A program made the translations under genes and the position numbers. Positions 55,800 through 64,000 of a stretch of DNA of 64,000 nt are shown here, one piece after another; position 1 is the stretch's first letter; each line of letters opens with the position of its first letter. Origin of the DNA: Acidovorax sp. HDW3 (lineage in GTDB: Bacteria; Pseudomonadota; Gammaproteobacteria; Burkholderiales; Burkholderiaceae_C); contig NZ_CP049885.1 of assembly GCF_011303755.1 (NCBI RefSeq), forward strand, positions 274,001 to 338,000, given 5' to 3'. The notes beneath the pieces were generated by a model. That model did no database searches. It was given only the letters and a program-made list of their open reading frames with translations, and was not told the origin of the DNA.

Positions 55800-56147
55800 T
55801 CAACTCGTGGAGGCCAGCGCCACGCCGGCCATGATCAGTACGCCGCCCGCCAACGTGCGCCAGTGCAGGGGTTCGCCCAGGAATGCCCAGGCCAGTGTGG
55901 GCACGATCAGGAAGGCCAGCCCCATGAAGGGGTAGGCCAGGTGCAGTGGCGCGTGGCGCAGCACCCAGACCCAGCCAAGGGTTGTGAAGCCGTACAGGGC
56001 CAGCGAGGCGATCAGCCAGCCGTTGGTCACCAGCGCCATGAGGGAAAGTGTTTCGGGTAGGGCGGCGGCGGCTTTTTTGAACAGGAGTTGGCCGATGGAA
56101 ATGCAAATAACACAGGCCAGGGTTTGGAGAGTGAGGATTAGGGGCAT
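55800..56147 (-). CDS. Small EamA/SMR-type half transporter (ArnE/F-like)
   Basis: A 115-residue four-helix membrane protein. Seen: LILTLQTLACVICISIGQLL, FKKAA, LALYGFTTLGWVWVLRHAPL, LAYPFMGLAFLIVPTLAWAF and a final LAGGVLIMAGVAL helix, the DMT/SMR pattern with GEPLHWR before the last helix. ArnE/ArnF-like proteins of this size flip undecaprenyl-phosphate sugars. Beside a GtrB-like GT2 that is the likeliest role. The ATG is chosen because residues encoded upstream are polar and unrelated to the family. Confidence 0.82.
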   Translation of the reverse strand: MPLILTLQTLACVICISIGQLLFKKAAAALPETLSLMALVTNGWLIASLALYGFTTLGWVWVLRHAPLHLAYPFMGLAFLIVPTLAWAFLGEPLHWRTLAGGVLIMAGVALASTS

Positions 56148-56241
56148 GTGGGATGGGTAAGACGGCTTAGCGTCAGGCTCGGGTCTGATGGTGCAGCATG
56201 AGCGTGGGGAATAGGTGTGTAGATTTTTGGTATGGGGTGTT

Positions 56242-58209
56242 TCACCGAATGTCATCTGCCCTGTAGGGGTTGATGGGGCGGCCATTTGTGATCAAGGCGT
56301 GCGTGGCCTCTGGCATGCTTGAGCGCAGCAATTGCGCGCCATGCCACTGCACTAACGTACCTGCCGGGCAGTGGAACACAAGGTTCAGATTGCCTGATGC
56401 GGCAGGGCGCAGCGCGCCGTTGCCCCGGATGGCGTACATGTGCGGTTTGCCGTCCAGATTTATATGAAGAATGGGGCGGGGCACATACCAACTGGTTTCT
56501 GGTGCAGGCTGTTCCAGGGAGATGTTGACAGCCATGCATTGGTGGCTGGATTTGGGTGCGGCGACGGTGAGCTTGAGCCGCCAGATGCCATCTATGAAAT
56601 TCAGTGACTGATTCACGGTCAGTGGAATGGATAGCGTGCCGGGGGTGGCGGTGAGCACCCAGGTGTCTTCCGCCGCCATCCGGGCATTCGACATGCTCGG
56701 TGCGCCTACGGCGTCGCGGCCCAGCACCAACTCGGTGGGGCCGGGGCGCGCCGGATCCATGGACCAGGACATGTTTCTGGCAGCCGAACGGCTGAGCGCT
56801 CCTGTCGCGGCCATGAGTACGCCGACCAGGGTTATAGCGGCCAGGGCTTGCAGCATGTGGCGCAGGCCGGGGCGCTGAATGCGGGTGCAGATCAGTCGAG
56901 CCATGATGGCGATGCCGACAGCGGCAAGCGGCATCAGCAGCCAATCCATCAAAAATATGTTGTAGCGGATGTTGTAGAGCACCGGCAGCAGTTGCCCGGC
57001 CATACCCAATGCGAGCAGCAGGATGAAGGCGCTCATGCCCAGGCGTCGCGCTGCGCCGCCGTCTTCGTTGGGCAATGCTGCGTTCAGGTGCTGATGTTGT
57101 TGGGCAGACCATCGTCGCCAGGCAAGGCAGGCAGCGGCACCCAAGATGCTCAGCCATTCAAATACGCGGAACTGCCGCAGCTTGGGGCGCATGAAAGTGT
57201 CTTCAGGGCCGTAGAACATCCAGGCTTTGAATTTGAACCAGAAGAACGCCACGTTGTCCTGCAGCGAGGTGGACTGGACGATGCTGAGCGCTGCGCGGGA
57301 CTGAATATGGTCGGAACGGGCGCGTAGCGGATGGCCTGCGGTAGTCGGGTCGGCCTCTTGGGTGACGATGCCTGCGTCGTATTCAAAGCCGCTAAATACC
57401 GGCTCCAGCCCCATCTTGAATGGGCTTATGCCATAGAGCAGGCCAGAACCAGCGCCAGTGCTGATACCCCAGTGGTTAAAGTACACCCCGTTTTTCACCA
57501 CGGTCAATGCTGGCGGCAACAGGGCTAGAGCCAGGGCAAGCACGGCGTGTCGATTGACAACCCGATCCCAGCCAGCAAGCCGGTACGGCTTGATGTGACG
57601 CACCATGAGCAGGCCCAGCAGGCCGACGAATGTCAGGATGGCATACAACTGGAGCACGGGCCTTACGAGCAGCGTTGCGGCCAGCCCTGTGGCCGCCAGG
57701 GCCAGCCAGCACAGGCACCGATGATCGGTCAGTACATATTCCGTCAGTCCTGTCAAGAACAGCAATAGCCCGAACATGTAGGGTGGTTCGGTCAGCACCT
57801 GGGGGATGTAGCTTGCCAGTTCGGGAAAGTGAACCAGCAGACCCGTGGCCACCATGCCTGCAATCAAACCGCCCAGGCGGGAGGCTAGCTGCCACATTAA
57901 GGGGACGGCCAGCAGGTAAAGGGCGCTGTTGGCCACTTGTGTGATGACAGGGTTGGCTCCCCAAATGGCTGGCCAGATGTAGCCTAGCGGCGCGACGTGG
58001 ATGCTTGACGCATCGGCAGTCATGAACGACCAAGGGTCGGACAGGAAAAGGCGTGCGCTGGGCAGGTACGTCCAATAGGCATCGCCATTGAGTTCCGCTC
58101 CCGGCGGCGGGAAGTAGCGGATGACCTGCCGCATGGCTGTCGTTAGCATCCAGGCCAGCCAGACGGTTGAAAATAAAAGTCGCAGTTGCTCCTGCGGGCG
58201 CTGAGCCAT
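56242..58209 (-). CDS. GT-C family membrane glycosyltransferase with periplasmic C-terminal domain
   Basis: A 655-residue protein with about eleven membrane segments in the first 460 residues and a periplasmic beta-rich domain from about 490. Seen: an early outside loop with GAELNGDAYWTYLPSARLFL, where GT39-like enzymes carry their catalytic acidic residue, IHVAPLGYIWPAIWGA, LTEPPYMFGLLLFLTGLTEY and LYNIRYNIFLMDWLLMPLAA. The tail includes NFIDGIWRLKLTV and RPILHINLDGKPHMYAI. It would use the lipid-linked sugar made and flipped by its neighbours. The ATG is 8 bases after the prfC stop; 94 bases separate it from the EamA-type gene. Confidence 0.82.
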   Translation of the reverse strand: MAQRPQEQLRLLFSTVWLAWMLTTAMRQVIRYFPPPGAELNGDAYWTYLPSARLFLSDPWSFMTADASSIHVAPLGYIWPAIWGANPVITQVANSALYLLAVPLMWQLASRLGGLIAGMVATGLLVHFPELASYIPQVLTEPPYMFGLLLFLTGLTEYVLTDHRCLCWLALAATGLAATLLVRPVLQLYAILTFVGLLGLLMVRHIKPYRLAGWDRVVNRHAVLALALALLPPALTVVKNGVYFNHWGISTGAGSGLLYGISPFKMGLEPVFSGFEYDAGIVTQEADPTTAGHPLRARSDHIQSRAALSIVQSTSLQDNVAFFWFKFKAWMFYGPEDTFMRPKLRQFRVFEWLSILGAAACLAWRRWSAQQHQHLNAALPNEDGGAARRLGMSAFILLLALGMAGQLLPVLYNIRYNIFLMDWLLMPLAAVGIAIMARLICTRIQRPGLRHMLQALAAITLVGVLMAATGALSRSAARNMSWSMDPARPGPTELVLGRDAVGAPSMSNARMAAEDTWVLTATPGTLSIPLTVNQSLNFIDGIWRLKLTVAAPKSSHQCMAVNISLEQPAPETSWYVPRPILHINLDGKPHMYAIRGNGALRPAASGNLNLVFHCPAGTLVQWHGAQLLRSSMPEATHALITNGRPINPYRADDIR

Positions 58210-58217
58210 AGATGGCT

Positions 58218-59843
<1,626 letters not shown>

Positions 59844-59935
59844 AGTGGCAAGAATTTGGGTGGGCGCGCACGGCCGGGTGGGGCGCGGCTTTTTGAGGGT
59901 GAAGGTGCGCGATTTTACCGGTAGGGCCCTCTCGG

Positions 59936-59941
59936 TATAAT
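59936..59941 (+). promoter_or_regulatory. Promoter -10 box for the SAH riboswitch-ahcY transcript
   Basis: A perfect TATAAT lies 9 bases before the first paired base of the riboswitch, so transcription would begin at about 59948 with the aptamer as the first structure of the RNA. The -35 region is weak (TTTTAC at 59913-59918, spacing 17). Confidence 0.7.
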
Positions 59942-59950
59942 TGCCGGCTC

Positions 59951-60026
59951 CTCCCGAGGAGCGTTGCAGCGTCCCCAGCACAGCGGGGCGTGAGGCTCGG
60001 GAGACTTGCATTCGCAACGACGCTCA
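59951..60026 (+). ncRNA. S-adenosylhomocysteine (SAH) riboswitch
   Basis: Matches the SAH riboswitch layout. P1 is a perfect 8-base helix, CTCCCGAG (59951-59958) with CTCGGGAG (59996-60003). Inside it, GCGTCCCC and GGGGCGT form P2. GAGCGTTGC near the 5' side can pair with GCAACGACGCTC (60014-60025) as the pseudoknot, and the conserved GAGGAGCG..GC, TGAGGCTCGG and CAACG..GCTC strings are present. Known members bind SAH and switch on SAH recycling genes. The position directly upstream of ahcY is the classic one. Confidence 0.93.
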
Positions 60027-60027
60027 C

Positions 60028-60083
60028 CCACGCCTGTCCTGTGCGGTGAACCGTGAACTCTCCCCCAGGCGCGTGGCTTTTTT
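60028..60083 (+). terminator. Terminator-like hairpin between riboswitch and ahcY
   Basis: CCACGCCTG (60028-60036) can pair with CAGGCGCGTGG (60066-60076), leaving a 2-base bulge, and is followed by C and six T residues (60078-60083). The loop of about 29 bases is long, so efficiency is uncertain. It lies after the aptamer and 26 bases before the ahcY ATG, where an expression platform would be expected. Confidence 0.5.
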
Positions 60084-60108
60084 CATTCTTCTTCATGAGG
60101 ACGCCACC

Positions 60109-61536
<1,428 letters not shown>

Positions 61537-61574
61537 GGTATTGCTCCCTCCCCCGAAGGGGGAAGGGGTGAATG

Positions 61575-61631
61575 CAAAAAACATAGCTGCACGCGTTTGC
61601 TGGATAAGCATTGCAGCCCTATTTGATTGAT
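61575..61631 (+). repeat. Dispersed palindromic repeat, copy H between ahcY and tlyA
   Basis: Reads AAAAAACATAGCTGCACGCG, TTTGCTGGATAAGCATTGCA, GCCCTATTTGATTGATA. The ATAGCTGC half and the TTGCAGCCC..ATTTGATTGA tail match copies C, F and G. Just before it, CCCTCCCCCGAAGGGGGAAG (from 61549) can form a GC hairpin that may slow or end transcription after ahcY, though no T run follows. Confidence 0.65.
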
Positions 61632-61644
61632 AAAGGAAAGCGCC

Positions 61645-62646
61645 ATGCGCGCCGATGTATTCCTGGTCGAAGGCGGCCACGCCGCCACCCGCTCGCAGGC
61701 CCAGCGCCTGATTGCCGCTGGCGTGCAGTGGCGCCTGGCGCCTACGCTGCCGTGGAACAAGGTGGCCAAGAACGGCGACGAGATTCCCTTGGGCGCCGAG
61801 CTGCAGCTGCTCGACGCGGCCGAGGCCAAGTATTTGTCGCGCGGCGGGCTCAAGCTCGAAGGTGCGCTGGCCGCCAGCGGCGTCAAGGTGGCCGGCCTGC
61901 GCTGCCTGGACGTGGGCCAAAGCACGGGCGGCTTTACCGACTGCCTGCTGCAGGCGGGCGCCGCCCAGGTGATTGGCGTGGACGTGGGCCAGGCCCAGTT
62001 GCACGAGCGCCTGCGCCAGGACGCGCGGGTGATCGGCTGCGAGGGCGTGAACGCGCGCCACCTGACGGCAGATGGCCTGGCCGAGGCCTGCGAGGAGGCA
62101 ATCTCGGAACGTGTCGAGGCCGAGGTCGAGGACAACGACACCCAGCCCGAGGCGCCCTACGCCTGGATGCGCAACGGCGGCATGATCGACATCGAGTACG
62201 ACGACAGCGCTGACGCCAAGGAGCACGAGATCGAGGCCTTCAAGGCCGAGCGCAGCGCCAAGGCCCGTGCCCGCGCTGCAGGCCAGGTGGCCACCGTGCG
62301 CCGCCGCCTGCCTGGGCGCGAGGGTGACGACCTGACACCGTCCTTTCCTCTCATCACCGGCGACCTGTCCTTCATTTCGCTGACCCTGGTGCTGCCGGCG
62401 TTGGTGCCGCTGCTGGCGCCGGGCGGCGCGCTGCTGATGCTGGTCAAGCCCCAGTTCGAGCTGCAGCCCGGCCAGGTGGGCAAGGGCGGCATCGTGCGCG
62501 ACGCGGCGCTTTACCCGCTGGTCGAGCAGCGCCTGCGCGACTGCTGCAAGGAGCTGGGCCTGGAGGTAGTGGGCTGGCACGACAGCGCCATCGAGGGCGG
62601 CGACGGCAACCGCGAATTCTTCATCCACGCAAGGAGGGCGGCATGA
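61645..62646 (+). CDS. tlyA: TlyA-family rRNA 2'-O-methyltransferase/haemolysin-like protein with large insert
   Basis: A 333-residue S4-domain plus FtsJ-like methyltransferase. Seen: S4 domain MRADVFLVEGGHAATRSQAQ and RLIAAGVQW, KYLSRGGLKLEGAL, SAM motif I CLDVGQSTGGFTDCLLQ, VIGVDVGQAQLHERLRQD, then GDLSFISLTLVLPALVPLL and LVKPQFELQPGQVGKGGIVR. Known TlyA enzymes 2'-O-methylate 16S/23S rRNA cytidines. Odd: about 80 residues (about 149-232, acidic EAEVEDND then KAERSAKARARAAG) are inserted between two core strands, making it longer than the usual 250-270. Start follows AAAGGAAAG. It overlaps metF by 4 bases. Confidence 0.88.
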   Translation: MRADVFLVEGGHAATRSQAQRLIAAGVQWRLAPTLPWNKVAKNGDEIPLGAELQLLDAAEAKYLSRGGLKLEGALAASGVKVAGLRCLDVGQSTGGFTDCLLQAGAAQVIGVDVGQAQLHERLRQDARVIGCEGVNARHLTADGLAEACEEAISERVEAEVEDNDTQPEAPYAWMRNGGMIDIEYDDSADAKEHEIEAFKAERSAKARARAAGQVATVRRRLPGREGDDLTPSFPLITGDLSFISLTLVLPALVPLLAPGGALLMLVKPQFELQPGQVGKGGIVRDAALYPLVEQRLRDCCKELGLEVVGWHDSAIEGGDGNREFFIHARRAA

Positions 62647-63470
62647 GCCTGCCGATCAGCTTCGAGTTCTTCCCGCCCAAGACGCCCGAGGGCGCTGAAA
62701 AATTGCGCGCCGTGCGTGCGCAGCTCTACGCCCAGCGGCCGCAGTTTTGCTCCGTCACCTACGGCGCGGGCGGCTCCACGCAGGCCGGTACTTTTGCCAC
62801 GGTGCGCGAGATCATTGCCGAGGGCCAGCAGGCGGCCTCGCACTTCTCCTGCATCGGCGCCACCAAGGACAGCGTGCGCCAGCAGCTCGCCGAATTGAAG
62901 GCCATGGGCGTCAAGCGCCTGGTGGCGCTGCGCGGCGACCTGCCCAGCGGCTACGGCCTGGGCGGCGAGTTCCACTACGCCAGCGACCTGGTGGCCTTCA
63001 TCCGCGAGGAAACCGGGCGCGACTTCCACATCGAAGTCGCGGCCTACCCCGAGATGCACCCGCAGGCGCGGTCGTTCGAGGCGGATTTGCAAGCCTTTGC
63101 CACCAAGGTGCGCGCGGGCGCGGATGCGGCCATCACCCAGTATTTTTTCAACGCCGACGCCTACAGCCGCTTCGTCGATGAGGCGCAGCGCCTGGGGGCT
63201 GATGTGCCCATCGTGCCCGGCATCATGCCGATCACCGGCGCCACGCAGCTCATGCGCTTTTCCGACGCCTGCGGCGCCGAGATTCCGCGCTGGATCCGCC
63301 TGCGCCTGCAAGGCTTTGGCGACGACACGGCCAGCATCCGCGCCTTTGGCCTGGACGTGATCGCGCGCCTGTGCGAGCAGCTCGTGGCTGCCGGCGCGCC
63401 GGGCCTGCACTTCTACACCATGAACCAGAGCGCCGCCACGCTGGCGCTGTGCCAGCGCCTGGGGCGCTGA
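62643..63470 (+). CDS. metF: Methylenetetrahydrofolate reductase
   Basis: FAD-dependent TIM-barrel enzyme making 5-methyl-THF for methionine synthesis. The 275-residue product has ISFEFFPPKTPEGAEKL with the catalytic Glu, FCSVTYGAGGSTQAGTFATV, RLVALRGDLPSGYG, VAAYPEMHPQA, AAITQYFFNADAYSRFVDEA, IVPGIMPITGATQLMRFSDA and GLHFYTMNQS. Length is normal. It shares ATGA with tlyA. Together with ahcY it puts homocysteine production and its remethylation cofactor under one transcript, possibly under the SAH riboswitch. Confidence 0.97.
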   Translation: MSLPISFEFFPPKTPEGAEKLRAVRAQLYAQRPQFCSVTYGAGGSTQAGTFATVREIIAEGQQAASHFSCIGATKDSVRQQLAELKAMGVKRLVALRGDLPSGYGLGGEFHYASDLVAFIREETGRDFHIEVAAYPEMHPQARSFEADLQAFATKVRAGADAAITQYFFNADAYSRFVDEAQRLGADVPIVPGIMPITGATQLMRFSDACGAEIPRWIRLRLQGFGDDTASIRAFGLDVIARLCEQLVAAGAPGLHFYTMNQSAATLALCQRLGR

Positions 63471-63484
63471 GGTGGGGCGCTGAG

Positions 63485-64000
63485 ATGGGCTGGCACCTGC
63501 GCTGTTTCGGATGGCTGGCGCTGTGCCTGGTGCTGCCGCTGGCGCAGGCCAACGAAGGTTTGCAGCCCAAGGCGCAGGACTTTGCCCCGCTGGTGCTGAC
63601 GCCGCCGGGCGAGGCCATGCTGCTCGACCCCGAGGGCAGCGCCACCGATGCCGATGCGGACGACGACAGCGCACCCGACCTGCCCGCGCCGCCGTCCTAC
63701 GGGCTGCGCGAAACCGAGCGCGGTGCGGCCTCCTGGTATGGCGCGCGCTTTCACAAAAAACGCACGGCCAGTGGTGAGCGTTTTGACATGCGCGGCTTTA
63801 CGGCGGCGCACCGCACCCTGCCGTTTGGCACCCGGGTGTGCGTGCGCAGCCTGCTCAACGGGCGCGCGGTGGAGGTGCGCATCAACGACCGGGGGCCGTT
63901 CCATGCCGAACGGGTGATCGACCTGAGCCAGGCGGCGGCAGAAAAAATCGGCGGCAAGGGCCTGGGCATCAAACAGGTGTCGCTCGCGCCCCTGGACGCG
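63485..64000 (+). CDS. RlpA-like septal ring lytic transglycosylase family protein (partial)
   Basis: A frame open to the right edge gives 172 residues; the C-terminus lies outside the window. Seen: signal peptide FGWLALCLVLPLAQA, an acidic/Pro-rich spacer (DPEGSATDADADDDSAPDLP), then a double-psi beta-barrel with GAASWYGARFHKKRTASGER, AAHRTLPFGTRVCVRSLLNG and VRINDRGPFHAERVIDLSQA. This is the RlpA pattern; E. coli and Pseudomonas RlpA act on cell-wall glycan. No lipobox Cys follows the signal, so it is likely soluble. It starts 14 bases after metF. Confidence 0.88.
   Translation, partial: MGWHLRCFGWLALCLVLPLAQANEGLQPKAQDFAPLVLTPPGEAMLLDPEGSATDADADDDSAPDLPAPPSYGLRETERGAASWYGARFHKKRTASGERFDMRGFTAAHRTLPFGTRVCVRSLLNGRAVEVRINDRGPFHAERVIDLSQAAAEKIGGKGLGIKQVSLAPLDA

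Overview
The window is a GC-rich, almost fully coding piece of a Gram-negative chromosome, most likely a betaproteobacterium of the order Burkholderiales, family Comamonadaceae. This rests on the gene orders glyQ-glyS-(membrane protein)-gmhB-plsC and SAH riboswitch-ahcY-tlyA-metF, the PHA-associated regulator/phasin pair, and a dispersed palindrome (core GATAGCTGCTAGCGCTTG) that I remember from genomes of this family. Genus cannot be decided. I see no rRNA, tRNA, CRISPR array, transposase, integrase or prophage, and no gene-free stretch above about 240 bases.

Layout. 1-9.9 kb: housekeeping (partial DUF3592-like membrane protein, glyQ, glyS, gmhB, plsC, YgjP-type peptidase, rhodanese, an unknown 484-residue protein, coaX). 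9.9-14.4 kb: a storage-lipid group with a TPR protein, a PhaD-like TetR regulator, a PhaF-like phasin with histone-H1-like tail and, divergently, a 661-residue two-domain reductase resembling the Marinobacter fatty acyl-CoA reductase. 14.5-17.9 kb: rfbBDAC for dTDP-L-rhamnose. 17.9-19.8 kb: a convergent gene for a membrane-anchored protein that looks like a clan GH-A glycosidase. 19.9-31.1 kb: a type II secretion operon gspEFGHIJKLM-C-like-D plus a small lipoprotein. 31.2-49.8 kb: a surface-polysaccharide region with two convergent paralogous multi-pass membrane proteins, an LpxL-like acyltransferase, the Wzm/Wzt O-antigen ABC exporter, a parvulin, a secreted surface protein behind a strong terminator, a 1296-residue methyltransferase-GT2-GT4 fusion, argB, a WecA/MraY-type initiating transferase, a GT2 and tgt. 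49.9-52.9 kb: universal stress protein, ornithine cyclodeaminase family, dihaem cytochrome c, HAD phosphatase. 53-58.2 kb: a second glycan operon with a paralog of the glycosidase-like protein, a polyprenyl-phosphate GT2, an EamA/ArnE-type half transporter and a GT-C transferase. 58.2-64 kb: prfC, and divergently promoter, SAH riboswitch, ahcY, tlyA, metF and a partial rlpA-like gene.

How it fits together. rfbBDAC supplies activated rhamnose. The WecA-like enzyme would start a glycan on undecaprenyl phosphate, the GT2 and the fusion enzyme would extend and perhaps methyl-cap it, and Wzm/Wzt (with C-terminal glycan-binding domain) would export it. The 53-58 kb operon looks like a periplasmic modification system: GT2 makes a lipid-linked sugar, the small transporter flips it, the GT-C enzyme transfers it.

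Most novel signals: (i) a pair of glycosidase-like paralogs sharing two invariant glutamates and carrying a GW...RxDV module that also occurs in the two large membrane paralogs, linking three glycan loci; (ii) a dispersed palindromic repeat with about eight copies, four lying in frame inside conserved genes; (iii) the fusion enzyme as a candidate chain terminator paired with Wzt.
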